Assembly (NCBI GenBank): GCA_947177125.1
Contig: CAMWTH010000003.1
Span: forward strand, 1-44,208
DNA from: an uncultured Mycoplasma sp.
GTDB taxonomy: Bacteria; Bacillota_I; Bacilli_A; Mycoplasmatales; Mycoplasmoidaceae
Reading direction: 5' to 3'
Length of the DNA: 44,208 nt
Part shown: one piece after another, positions 1 through 9,988 of the stretch
Layout: the number at the start of each line of letters is the position of its first letter
How positions within the stretch are numbered: position 1 is the stretch's first letter
The notes under the pieces: generated by a model
Database searches by the model: none
Told to the model about the DNA's origin: nothing
What the model saw: only the letters and a program-made list of their open reading frames with translations
Translations under genes and position numbers: made by a program

Positions 1-15
1 TAGATTGGAATAAAA

Positions 16-47
16 AATATCCATAATTTATTTTAATTATGGATATT
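16..47 (-). terminator. Intrinsic terminator for minus-strand transcription
   Basis: A perfect 13-bp stem (AATATCCATAATT / AATTATGGATATT) has a 6-nt loop. Read on the minus strand it is followed by a T run, so it would act as a second, back-up terminator for the TtcA-like gene. The plus strand has no T run after it. Confidence 0.55.
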
Positions 48-88
48 AAATGTGTACTATAGTGTTGCACTTCAAATTTCACTCAAGG

Positions 89-123
89 AAAAAAGGATTA
101 CATATTTCTGTAATCCTTTTTTT
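89..123. terminator. Bidirectional intrinsic terminator
   Basis: The hairpin GGATTACA-TATTTC-TGTAATCC is flanked by A6 on the left and a T run on the right, so it has the terminator form on both strands. It overlaps the stop of the minus-strand TtcA-like gene and would also stop any rightward transcript entering the window. Confidence 0.75.
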
Positions 124-913
124 AATAATTTTCTTTTTTGATTTTTTCAACTAAGTCTATTTGTTTGTTTTTATCATCACTAAATCATAAACTAAATTCT
201 TTACCATTTATTAAAGCATGAAAAAAATTTTTATAACTTATTTCTCATTTTTTGTTTTTATAAAAATTATTGTTTAGAAAATCTTTCATTGAGTCTCTTT
301 GGGTAAAACCTTCCATTGGACATCCACACGGAACAATTGGCATGTTTTCTTTTTTAGCAGCTTTTGCTATGTCTTTTTCTCTAGCAAATATAAAAGGTCT
401 AATGAACCAAATATCAGACCTGTCTAAATACATTTTGGGTTTAAAAGTGGCAATTCTACCTTCGTTAATCATATTCATAAAAAAAGTCTCAATTGCATCA
501 TCAGCATGATGACCCATTGCTACTTTATTACAGTTGTTCTTTTTTGCTTCATCAATTAAAATAGCTTTTTTAAGTTTAGAACATAATGAACATTGAATTT
601 TTCCTTTTTTAATTTGGCCTCTTAAAATTTCTCCCATTGTTGTTTCGACAACATTAAACTTAATTCCAAGACTTTTTCAATATTTGATGATGGGGTCGTA
701 ATCAATGTGGCACAAATTCATTTTTAGGTGAATTCCTACAATTTCAATATTTCAATTTTTTTCACTTTTTAAAATTTGTTTATAAATTGATAAGGCTTTT
801 AATAATAACATTGAGTCTTTTCCACCACTGACCCCAACTGCTATTCTGTCATTGTTTTCAATGACATCAAAAGCTTTATTTGCTCTAATAATGCTACCAA
901 TACAAGTTCTCAT
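122..913 (-). CDS. TtcA-like PP-loop ATPase, tRNA cytidine thiolation
   Basis: This 263-aa protein is the ORF 637-245 extended on both sides through TGA(Trp) codons. It starts MRTCIGSIIRANKAF and carries the PP-loop SGGKDS at about residues 29-34, which binds ATP and adenylates the tRNA base. It then has CSLCSKL (a CxxC), GHHADDAIETFFMNM, IRPF..REKDI and a late PCGCP. In TtcA these cysteines hold the 4Fe-4S cluster used to make 2-thiocytidine at tRNA position 32. TilS is the other PP-loop family to consider, but the CxxC and GHHADDAIET block favour TtcA. The gene is transcribed alone and is divergent from the pdh operon. The start at 913 is the first ATG before a stop-rich stretch. Family assignment is firm; the exact substrate is inferred. 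Confidence 0.85.
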
Positions 914-1345
914 AGTTATTGTTAATATGTTAATGATTGCTATTATATTTGAATAAACTCATTTTTATTTATGTAGTTATAGTTTTTGTTAATTAACACC
1001 ATTAACAATACTATATAAAAATAGAGGTAGTTGATTAAATTTTAAAATTTAACAATTTTTTTAAAAATAGATTGATTTAGATTAATCAAAAAAGGCATTA
1101 TAATTGATTTTTTAAGTAAAAACACATGATTTTTTATTTTTTATTTACTATTAAAAAGTATTTTTTATTTTATACTTTTTAAATTTTTTTTATTGCTATA
1201 ATTAAGAATGATATATGGGGATAATTTAGTAATAATTTAAACAAGTATTTTAGTATTTATAAAAACTTTAGAATATAAATTTAAATATTTTAGAAATTAT
1301 TTTTTTGTATATCAGGTTAAGACTAATATTTAAGAGGAGAATTAA
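914..1345. other. Divergent intergenic region upstream of pdhA
   Basis: These 432 nt hold no ORF I can support. They are almost pure A/T, with an inverted repeat AAAAAGTAT...ATACTTTTT at about 1153-1180 just upstream of the best pdhA promoter candidate. The minus-strand promoter of the TtcA-like gene must also lie here, but I could not pick it out with confidence. Confidence 0.5.
1194..1202 (+). promoter_or_regulatory. Extended -10 promoter candidate for the pdh operon
   Basis: TGCTATAAT is an extended -10 element (TGnTATAAT). No clear -35 is visible. It would give a 5' leader of about 135 nt before pdhA, whose Shine-Dalgarno TAAGAGGAGA sits 5 nt before the ATG. Confidence 0.45.
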
Positions 1346-2422
1346 ATGTTAATTAATAAATATACTAGTCAAACTGAAACTTATTCAGTATTAGACATAG
1401 ATGGGAATGTTACAAAAGCGGGATATACAATTCCTTTAACTAACGAAGAAATTCAAGAATCTTACTACACTATGCTTCTTTCAAGAAGATTTGATGAAAA
1501 GATGCTTAAATGACAAAGACAGGGTAAAATGTTAACTTTCCCACCTAACTTAGGTGAAGAAGGTTTACAAGTTGCTACTGCTATTAGTATGCACAAAGAT
1601 GACTGATTTGCACCTGCTTTCAGATCAGCTGCTGTTTTTTTACATAAAAAAGTTCCTATGTGAAAAATTATGCTTGTTTGAAAAGGTAATGAGTTAGGAA
1701 ACAAAATGCCTGAAGAATTAAATTTCTTACCTTTCAATGTTCCAATTGGTACACAATATTCACATGCTGCTGGTATTGGAATGGCTTTAAACTATGAAAA
1801 TAAACCAAATGTTGCTTATACATTTATTGGTGATGGTGGTACTGCTGAAGGTGAATTCTATGAAGCTATGAACATTGCTTCAATTAGAAATGCTCAAACA
1901 ATTTTCTGTGTAAACAACAACCAATGAGCTATTTCTACACCAACTGCTAAAGAAACTGGTCAATTAGACATTGCTAGTAAAGCAATTGCTGCTGGTTTAG
2001 ACTTTATTAAAGTTGATGGCAACTGTTTGTTTGCTTCTGTTGAAGCTGCTAAAGCTGCTAGAGAATATGTGTTACAAAATAAAAAACCAATTTTAATTGA
2101 ATTTGTAACTTACAGAATGGGACCTCATACAACTAGTGATAACCCAAGAGTATATAGAACAGAAGAATACGAAAAAGAACAAGAAAAGAAAGATCCAATT
2201 ATCAGACTAGAAAAATGAATGATGAGAAATGGTCTTTTAGATGAAGCTAAAAAAGCTGCATTAGAAGAAAAAATTAGTAATGAAATCGAAGAAGCTTACA
2301 AAACTATGGAAAGCAACACAACTGTTACTGTAAGCGATATTTTTGATTACACTTACAAAACATTAGACGAATCACTTCTAGAACAAAAAGCTGAAGCGAT
2401 GAAAGTAAATGGAGGTAAATAA
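1346..2422 (+). CDS. pdhA: Pyruvate dehydrogenase E1 alpha subunit
   Basis: This 358-aa protein is the first half of the E1 heterotetramer, which decarboxylates pyruvate on thiamine pyrophosphate. The TPP/Mg motif is complete: GDGGTAEGEFYEAMNIAS at about residue 161, followed by CVNNNQWAIST. The phosphorylation-loop region YRMGPHTTSDNP is also typical. Four ORF-track entries (1706, 2027, 2219 and the unlisted N-terminus) join through TGA codons read as Trp, for example NNNQ-W-AIS. The start is set by a strong AGGAGA site. pdhB begins 2 nt after the stop, so the two subunits are translationally linked. Length and order match the mollicute pdhABCD operon. Confidence 0.97.
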
Positions 2423-2424
2423 TA

Positions 2425-3423
2425 ATGTCTAAGACAATTATTGTAAATAACATTGAAGCTGTAACAAATGCTTTAGACTTAAATATGGAAAAAGACCCAA
2501 GAATCATTGTTTATGGTGAAGATGCTGGGTTTGAAGGTGGTGTGTTTAGAGCCACTCAAGGATTACAAGCAAAATATGGAGAAAGAAGAATATTTGACTC
2601 TCCAATTGCTGAAACTACTATTGTTGGTACAGCTGTAGGTGCTTCATTAGCTGGATTAAGACCAGTTGTGGAAATGCAATTCTCAGGTTTCTGTTTCCCA
2701 GGGCTTATGAACTTATTTACTCATGCTGCAAGATATAGAAACAGAAGTAGAGGAAGATTTAGTTGTCCTATGGTTGTTAGAATGCCTATGGGTGGAGGAG
2801 TTAAAGCTCTTGAACACCACTCTGAATCATTAGAAGCAATTTTTGCTCATATTCCAGGATTGAAAGTTGTTATGCCTTCAACTCCTTATGATACAAAAGG
2901 TTTATTAACTGCTGCAATTAATGATCCAGATCCAGTTGTATTCTTTGAACCAAAAAGAATTTATCGTGCATTTAAACAAGAAATTCCAGAAGAATTATAT
3001 GAAATTGAATTAGGTAAAGCTAATGTTGTAACTTCAGGAAATGACTTAACTCTTGTTACTTTTGGTGCAAGTGTTCATGACTGTTTGGCTGCTATTGAAC
3101 AAGTTAAGAAAACAAACCCTAATATTTCAGTTGAATTAATAGACTTAAGAACTATTAAACCATGAGACAGAAATGCAGTAATTAATTCTGTTAAAAAAAC
3201 AGGAAAATTAATGATTGTTCATGAAGCTGTTAAATCATTTAGTGTAAGTGCTGAAATTATTTCAACTGTAAATGAAAAAGCTTTCTATAGTTTAAAAGCT
3301 GCTCCTGTAAGATTAACTGGTTGAGATATTACTGTTCCATATGCTTTAGGTGAAAACTTACATATGGTTAGTCCTGAAAGAATTGCAAAAGAAATTATTA
3401 CTCTTGCAAATACTAAGGAATAA
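2425..3423 (+). CDS. pdhB: Pyruvate dehydrogenase E1 beta subunit
   Basis: This 332-aa protein is the second E1 subunit and completes the TPP site. YGEDAGFEGGVFRAT near residues 30-45, PIAETTIVGTAVGASLAGLRPVVEMQF and the C-terminal transketolase-type domain (LIDLRTIKP-W-DRNAV, IVHEA) are typical. It continues past the ORF-track end at 3165 through two TGA(Trp) codons, in KPWDR and TGWDI. The start lies 2 nt after pdhA and the pdhA 3' end (GGAGG) serves as the ribosome binding site. A 45-nt gap with its own AGGAGAAAG leads to pdhC. Confidence 0.97.
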
Positions 3424-3468
3424 TAAAGTATTATATAAAGAGTATTATTTCTAGGAGAAAGTAAAATT

Positions 3469-4881
3469 ATGTATATTTTTAAATTTGCTGATATTGGTGA
3501 AGGAATTCATGAAGGAAAAGTATCAGATATTCTAGTAAAAGAGGGTGATTCTGTTAACGATGGAACAGACTTATTTTCTGTAGAAACTGATAAAATTACT
3601 ACTGAAATTTCTTCTCCAGTTAAAGGTGTTATTTCAAAAATTCTAATCAAAGTTGGCGAAACAATTCATGTTGGTGATGCAATTTTTGAAATAGATGATT
3701 CAAATTCATCAAGTCCAGCTGTAGCAGCAACACCTGCTGCTCCTGCTGTTAGTGAAGAACCAAAAGGTGAATCTAAAGGAGCTTCTGTTGTTGGTGAAGT
3801 TAAAGTTTCAGATGCAGTTCTTCCACTATTTGGAAGCAACTCATTAAATGTTACTAAATCATCATCTGCTAACAATGAAGTTGTTAATAAAGATGTTTTA
3901 GCTAGTCCTGTTGCTAGAGCTTTTGCAAAAAGTCACAATGTTAACCTTGGATTAGTTAAAGGTACAGGTGAATTAGGAAGAATTACTAAAGCTGATGTTG
4001 AAACTTATTTAAATTCTTCTTCTAAAGTTAGTGTTGCACCTGTTTCAGTTGCAAGTGTGAGTCCAGTTTCTTCTGGTCCAGCTGTAGCTGTTGCAGTTGC
4101 TCCTGTTCAAACAGCAACTGTTGCAACTGCTGCTTCTTCAACATTAGTTGCTAATAAAGTTAATGCTATTACACCTATTAATGAAGGTGATAAAACATTA
4201 GAAATGACTTCTATTAGAAAAGCAATTGCTGCAGCTATGAAAAGAAGTTGAACTCAAGCTGCATATACTAATTTATCAGTTGAAATTGATGTTACAGAAG
4301 TTTGAGATCAAAGAAATAAAATTAAAGATTACATTTTAGAAACTGAAAATGTAAAACTTAATTTATTACCTTTCATCATTAAAGCTATTGCTAAAACATT
4401 GAAACAATTCCCTATGTTTAATGCAGTAAATGATGATGTTAACAATACATTAATTCTAAGAAATGAAGTTAACATTGGCATTGCTGTTGACACAAAAGAT
4501 GGTTTAATTGTTCCAAACATTAAAAATGCTGATAGTTTATCAATTTTAGAAATTGCAAAAACAATTTCTGAAATTGCTACTAAAGCTAGAACTAAAAAAA
4601 TTACTATGGCAGATTTATCTAAAGGAACATTCTCAGTTACAAACTATGGTTCTTTAGGTGTTGAATTTGGTGTTCCAGTAATTAACTATCCAGAAGTTGC
4701 AATTGCAGGTTTAGGTGCAGCTACTAACAAAGTTAAAAAAGTTGGAATCCAAATGGTTGAAAGAAAAGTTATGATTTTAACTATTGCTGCTGACCACAGA
4801 TGAGTTGATGGTGGTGACATTGCAAGATTTGCTAATCAAGTAAAACAGTACCTTGAAAATATTGCTTTCTTATTTGTTTAA
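3469..4881 (+). CDS. pdhC: Dihydrolipoamide acetyltransferase, PDH E2
   Basis: This 470-aa core enzyme transfers acetyl groups from lipoate to CoA. It has one N-terminal lipoyl domain with the lipoylated lysine K42 in VETDKITTEI. An Ala/Pro/Ser linker (about 85-140) leads to the peripheral subunit-binding domain (SPVARAFAKSHNVNL...GRITKADVETYL, about 146-180), then a second Ala/Val-rich linker (about 185-245) and the acyltransferase domain. The active site DHRWVDGGDIARF near the C-terminus keeps the family HxxxDG; its W is TGA-encoded. Many mycoplasma E2 proteins also have one lipoyl domain. The linkers are encoded by GCT/GTT-rich DNA, giving this gene a slightly higher GC than its neighbours. 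Confidence 0.96.
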
Positions 4882-4905
4882 TACTATTAAGGATAAGAAA
4901 ACATT

Positions 4906-6297
4906 ATGAAAAAATATGATCTTGTAGTTATTGGTAGTGGACCTGGTGGTTACATTGCTGCTGAACAAGCTGCTAAAAGTGGACTAAAAACACTTTGTAT
5001 TGAATCAAATGATTTTGGTGGTGTTTGTTTAAATAAGGGTTGTATCCCAACAAAAGCATTATTAAATTCTGCTAAAATTCACCAATATGTTTTAAAAGCA
5101 GCTGATTATGGAATTCAAGGAATTAATACTAATTCAATTACTTTGGACTGATCTAAAATCATTGCAAGAAAAAATGATGTAGTTAAGAAATTACAAATGG
5201 GTGTTCAAGGTTTATTAAAAACAGCAAAGGCTGAAACAATTAAAGGATTAGCTAAAATTGTTGATGCAAATACTGTTAGTGTTAATGATGAATTAATTAA
5301 TTTTGACAACCTAATTATTGCAACTGGAAGTTCACCAAGAAAATTTAACCTTCCTGGTTTTGATATAGGATATAGTGAAGGAAAAATTTTAACAAGTGAT
5401 GAGGTATTAAATTTACCAAATATTCCAAGTAAGTTTACAGTAATTGGTGGTGGTGTAATTGGAGTTGAATTTGCAATTTTATTTGCAGAACTTGGAAGTC
5501 AAGTAACTATTTTACAAGGAGTTGACAGAATCCTTGAAGTACTTGACAAAGATGTTTCAACTGAAGTTTCAAAACTACTAACTAATAAAGGAATTAAAAT
5601 CATTACTAATGCTCAAATTAAAAAATATGAAAATGGTAAGGTTTATTATGACTTAAACAATCAAGAGTTCAGCGAAGAATTTGAATATTGTTTAGTATCT
5701 GTTGGAAGAGCTCCAAGTACAGACATTGTAAAACCTTTGGGATTGGAGTTAGCAAGAAATGGGTCAATTATTACAAATGACTATATGCAAACTTCATTAA
5801 AACATATTTATGCAATTGGGGATTGTACAAGTAAGGTAATGCTTGCACACTCTGCTTATAAAAATGCAGTTGTTGCAGTTAACAACATTTTAAACAAACC
5901 AACTAAAATGGACATTTTAAAAGTACCTGGTTGTATTTATACACACCCTCAAGTTGCAACTGTAGGTTATACAGAAGAGCAATTAAAAGAATTAAATATT
6001 CCATACTTTGCAGCAAAATATCAATTCTCACATTTAGGAAAAGCCTTGGCTGATGGAACAACTTTTGGTTTCATTAAGTTATTAGTTAGCCAAGATTGTG
6101 GTGAGATTTTAGGATGTCATATTGTAGGGGAAGAAAGTTCAGATTACATTTCTGAAATTGCTTTAGCAATGGAAACTGAAGCTACTGTTTATACAATATC
6201 GCAAACTATTCACCCACACCCAACTTATTCTGAAATTGTTTGAGAAGTTGCAAGAAAAATTGTTTTAGAAAACTTTAAAGATAAAGTTTGAGAATAG
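4906..6297 (+). CDS. pdhD: Dihydrolipoamide dehydrogenase, PDH E3
   Basis: This 463-aa FAD flavoprotein reoxidises the lipoyl arm of E2 with NAD+. The FAD motif IGSGPGGYIAAEQA opens the protein, followed by the redox disulfide GGVCLNKGCIPTKALL. The NAD fold VIGGGVIGVEFA, the second FAD motif YAIGDCT and the C-terminal base HPHPTYSEIV are all present. ORFs 4906 and 5197 join through TGA (TLD-W-SK), and the end runs through two more TGA codons to TAG. There is no N-terminal lipoyl domain, unlike some mollicute E3 proteins. It is the last gene of the operon, 24 nt after pdhC, and is followed at once by a terminator. Confidence 0.97.
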
Positions 6298-6317
6298 CTA
6301 ATTCAAGTAAACAAACC

Positions 6318-6350
6318 AAAAATTATGGAAGTAATTCCATAATTTTTTTT
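6318..6350 (+). terminator. pdh operon terminator
   Basis: The stem AAATTATGGAA / TTCCATAATTT closes a very short loop and ends in T8, 20 nt after the pdhD stop. This is a classic intrinsic terminator. Confidence 0.85.
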
Positions 6351-6446
6351 ATTTATTTTTTAAAATTTGTAAAAATATTATTGTAAATATAGCATTAATC
6401 ATATTGATGTTATAAAATAATATTATTAAGTGTCTTTTAGTAATTT

Positions 6447-6758
6447 ATGAAAATTTATATAAGTAAAATAAGTAAAAAAAATGATAAAGAGTTTTATTAC
6501 TACAAATATACATCTTCAAAAAAAATAAATTCTTTAGCTATTTGAGCTGAGCTATTAGAACCTAGATTTATTTTAAATAAACCAAGTTTTTTAAGAGCTT
6601 GAAGATATTTTACTGGTTCTGAATCTGAAATAGTTGTAGATAATGTTTTTCAAATTAAAGTTTTTGAAGAATGTTTAACTTTTTTCAACTCTTCAAGATT
6701 TGAGCATTTTTTAGAAAAAATTTGAAGTGGCTATTCATTTGTGGTTTTTTGTAGATAA
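6447..6758 (+). CDS. Uncharacterised 103-aa protein, absent from ORF track
   Basis: This ORF is visible only when TGA is read as Trp; it has three such codons (AIWAEL, RAWRYF, KIWSGY). The protein is basic and aromatic (start MKIYISKISKKNDKEFYYYK) with no signal peptide, membrane segment or motif I recognise. No clear Shine-Dalgarno is seen upstream. It lies alone between the pdh terminator and the P-loop ATPase gene. Codon use (AAA, TTT, TTA) matches its neighbours, and an open frame of 104 codons at this AT content argues for a real gene. Function is unknown. Confidence 0.6.
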
Positions 6759-6842
6759 TAAGTTTATAAAAAATATTAATATAAAAGTAAGGTAGTTTAC
6801 ATATCTTACTTTTATTGTTGTAATAAGGAAAGATTGGTTAAT

Positions 6843-8420
6843 ATGATTAAAAGTATTAAAGTTAAAAATTTTGCATGTTTTTTGGATGAACAAGAAATAA
6901 ATTTTTTTAATTTTTTTGGTTCTGCAAAAAATGTTAGTTATCTTTTTGGATTACCTGGAACCGGCAAAACTTCTTTATTTGAATTAATAAAACTAACAAT
7001 CTATTACATGAAAAGTTGAGTTAAATTTTCTTATGATGATTCTTTCCATTCGATTAATAAAGAACTATGTTTAAGAAAAATTTTTAATGCTAATGTTGAT
7101 TCAATTGAGGATCACTTTAATAACTTCACAAATATTGAAATAGTTTTTGCAAATAAAGTTTTTGAATACAAGTATGAATTGAGTTTTAATAATTTGGCTT
7201 GTAACTATGAAAATTTTTACTATCAAAGTACAATTGACAAGACTGATTGAAAACCAATTTTTACTAAAAGATTAATATCATGTGATTATATCAATAATGA
7301 AATTGTAAGTATTTTTGAAACTAAAATAGAACAAGAAGAACTACAACTGGATTTTGGATTATCTTTAAAACGAGATGATTTAAATGATTCAGTTTTCTCA
7401 TATGTAGTTTCATTTGACAAGAGCAAATCAATTAGAAAAATTAATGAAATATTAGATAATATTGTTTTTTTAAATGAAAAAGATTTTTTTAGTTTAAATA
7501 ATTTTAATTTTCCATATGATGATTTTATTGCTAACAAGGAAAAAATTTTACAAACATTGAGTCATTTAAATTTTAATTTTTCTGATATTACAGTTGCTTC
7601 ATTTAATAAATTTACTGGTTTTTATGAATTGAATTTGTATCTAAAAAATACTAATCAAAATTCTAATGACCCAAAATTTATTTCATCATCCAAACTATCT
7701 AAAGAAGAAATAAAAATTTTAATTCTAGCACTTTTGTATAGTAAACATAGTGAAGAAAAAAAAGTTATTTTTATAGATGAATTTTCTAGTGAATTAAGTT
7801 ATGAAACTTTTTTAAAAATTCAACAAAAGTTAGAAAATTATTTATCTGAAAAAGAAAGCAAAACCCAAGTTATTTGTTTTAATAGCAGTTTTTATAATAA
7901 AACCAAATCTAGAGAAGCTAACAATTTTAATATTTTTAACATCATTAGAAATTCACATAATCATAGTTCAATTAAAAAAATTGCACAGTGAAGTAGTGCT
8001 AATGCAAAAAAAGAACAAGAAAAAGACTCTTTAAAATCAATGGTGAATTTATCTTCACCAAATGATGATATACTAAATCAAGAACAAAAAAATAATTCTT
8101 CTTTATCTATCAATAGTGACTTATCTGTTGTTGAAAAAATTGAAAATGATTTAAAAAAAGAAGCAGATAAAAATTCAGATTTAAATCAAGAAGAAATAAA
8201 AGATAAAGCTGAAAACACTTTAAAAACCGAAAAAGCAAAAGATAATTCAAACCAAGAAGATGTTATTGATGAACAATTAGAATTGCTTGGTGAAGATTTA
8301 GAAGATGAGTCAAGTTTAGAAAAAGAATTTGGTCAAGATTTTGATTGAGAAATAACTAAAGAAGATGAAGAAGCAAAAAGAAGATTAGAGCATTTTTTTA
8401 AAAACTTTAAAATAAAATAA
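6843..8420 (+). CDS. ABC/SMC-like P-loop ATPase with acidic C-terminal tail
   Basis: This 525-aa protein joins ORFs 6834, 7557 and 8040 through TGA. I place the start at ATG 6843 rather than TTG 6834 because the AAGGAAAG site is then correctly spaced. It opens MIKSIKVKNFACFLDEQEINF, the usual entry strand of RecF/AAA_15/AAA_21 ATPases. Walker A GLPGTGKTS lies at residues 36-44, an ABC-signature-like KLSKEEIKILILALL at about 284-298, and Walker B VIFIDEFSSELS at about 307-318. Residues from about 395 on are a low-complexity Lys/Glu/Asp/Asn tail without motifs. Such proteins act in DNA repair, in defence (OLD-like) or as stand-alone abortive systems. No nuclease domain is seen here, so the role is unknown. 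Confidence 0.75.
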
Positions 8421-8461
8421 AAGGAGTAATTCTTTTATTTTTTTATTTAATAAGGTTGAGT

Positions 8462-9385
8462 ATGAATAAGTATAAAAATCAAATTGGTTTAGTTGGTTTG
8501 AATGATTTTGGAATTTGCTTGTTAAGAAATCTAACAAGAAATTGTTTTAGTGTTGCAAGCTATGATTATAAAAAAAATAATTACACAAATTTAAGAAACG
8601 AAGGTTTTACATGCTTTGATTCATTAAAAGAAATGGTAGATAATTTTTTTGGTCAAATTATTATTTTTTTAACAGGTAATTGAAATGAAAGTTTGGAAAA
8701 TATTTTTGCCACTTTATTAGAATTATTGCCGCCCGAAAGCATTGTTATTGATGCAACAAACTGTGAATATGAAATAATTAAAAATAATCATCAAAAAGCA
8801 GTGCAAAAAAATATTAGTTATTTAGATGTTGCATTTGTGGGAACATTAGATGATGTAACTTGATCACCAAATTTATTGGTTAGTTGTAATTCTGATATTT
8901 TTAATTATTTAAAACACATTTTTGATTTACTAGTAGCTGATAAAAAAATTTTTTATTTTGAAAAATTAGGCTCAAGTCATTTTTTAAAAAAAATTCATGA
9001 TGGTGTTGAAAATAGTTTTGTTCAAAGTATTTTAGAAGGTTTATCCCTAATTAAAAAAAGTAACTATCATTTTGATGTTAAAAAAGTTTTAGATTTTTTC
9101 AATACTGGTTCTTTAGTTGAAGGTAAAACTGTTAAATTTATTAATGATGGATATGAAAAAGAAATTAAACCAGAAGGGATTGAAAACAGCACTTATGAAC
9201 TGTTAAGTGATCAAGAAAATTCTTTAAATAGCATTATTAAAAATTTAATTAATATTAATCACAAATCACCTGTGCTTTCTACTGCTTGTTTTTCTTCATT
9301 AAAACTTAAAAATAGTTTAGATAGCTTTTCAAAAAATATTTTTATTAATTTTTTAAAAATAAAAAAAGTAGTTGATGAAGATTAG
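8462..9385 (+). CDS. Divergent 6-phosphogluconate dehydrogenase-like protein
   Basis: This 307-aa protein has the length of short (YqeC/GndA-type) 6PGDHs. It has an N-terminal Rossmann start IGLVGLNDFGICLLRNL, then VIDATNCEYE where the family has VIDGGNS. SHFLKKIHDGVENS at about residue 177 matches the catalytic helix GHFVKMVHNGIEYG of 6PGDH, including Lys and His, with Asn changed to Asp. The dinucleotide loop GLGxMG has become GLNDFG and the SGG substrate loop reads FVGTLDD. The fold assignment is good, but key NADP and substrate residues are changed, so catalytic activity is doubtful. The ATG at 8462 is preferred over the in-frame TTG at 8456. Confidence 0.7.
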
Positions 9386-9566
9386 TGAATTTTTATAAGT
9401 AAAGATTTTTTTATAAAAATTAACCATTTTATTTTTTAAGAACTTTTGTGATTTTTTATATTGATATCTTGTATTATTTTATTTTTACTTTAAAAACTAT
9501 AAATTTATTTTTTTTATTAAAAGTAGCAAATAAATTTAAATTTTATAATTCAATAAATTAAGGTTA

Positions 9567-9575
9567 TGGTATAAA
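9567..9575 (+). promoter_or_regulatory. Extended -10 promoter for rpsO
   Basis: TGGTATAAA is an extended -10 element about 95 nt before the rpsO ATG. It predicts a transcript start near 9582 and a leader of about 87 nt. Confidence 0.5.
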
Positions 9576-9581
9576 TATTAG

Positions 9582-9668
9582 GTATTTATAAATATGAAAA
9601 TGTTTCACTTTAATTTTCCGATGTGGAGTAGCATTTTCAATATTGTTTTATGGAAGGAAAATATTTAT
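9582..9668 (+). promoter_or_regulatory. Structured rpsO leader, candidate S15 autoregulatory site
   Basis: The predicted leader contains a 7-bp stem GAAAATG / CATTTTC (9596-9602 with 9632-9638) enclosing CAC / GTG pairing and an unpaired TCCGATG loop. S15 is known to bind its own leader in several bacterial groups with unrelated structures. That this leader is such a site is inference. Confidence 0.3.
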
Positions 9669-9941
9669 ATGGCAATTAGTCAAGAATTAAAAGCAACTTT
9701 AATTAAAAAATTTGGTGGTGATTCAAAAAATACAGGAAAAGTAGAGGTACAAATAGCTATTTTAACTGCTGAAATTGAATCTTTAACTAAACATATAGTT
9801 AGCAATAAAAAAGATCAAATTTCTAAAAGAGGATTGTTTCAAAAAGTTTCTAAAAGAAGAAGTTTATTATCTTATTTAAAAAATGTTGATATAGTTAGAT
9901 ATCGTCAAATTTTAAAAGATTTAGAAATTAGAGGAAATTAA
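9669..9941 (+). CDS. rpsO: Ribosomal protein S15
   Basis: This 90-aa small-subunit protein nucleates the platform by binding the 16S rRNA central domain. [36 protein letters not shown], the loop [16 protein letters not shown] and [21 protein letters not shown] are all diagnostic of S15. The ORF track places the start at 9594, but ATG 9669 gives the standard N-terminus and follows GGAAGGAAAA at a normal distance. The upstream 25 codons look like leader RNA, not protein. It is monocistronic, with its own promoter and terminator. Confidence 0.97.
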   Translation: MAISQELKATLIKKFGGDSKNTGKVEVQIAILTAEIESLTKHIVSNKKDQISKRGLFQKVSKRRSLLSYLKNVDIVRYRQILKDLEIRGN

Positions 9942-9944
9942 AAT

Positions 9945-9970
9945 AAAATCCTGTTTTAAACAGGGTTTTG
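9945..9970 (+). terminator. rpsO terminator
   Basis: The stem AAAATCCTGTT / AACAGGGTTTT starts 4 nt after the rpsO stop and ends in TTTT. One G-U pair is included. Confidence 0.75.
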
Positions 9971-9988
9971 TTATTTAATAGATTAATT

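Noticed and set aside
1465-1737. Minus-strand ORF inside pdhA
   Set aside because: Shadow of pdhA; no motif and no ribosome site.
3666-3875. Minus-strand ORF inside pdhC linker
   Set aside because: Antisense of the Ala/Ser-rich linker, low complexity.
9594-9668. N-terminal extension of S15
   Set aside because: The family starts at MAIS; the extension lies in the predicted structured leader and lacks its own ribosome site.
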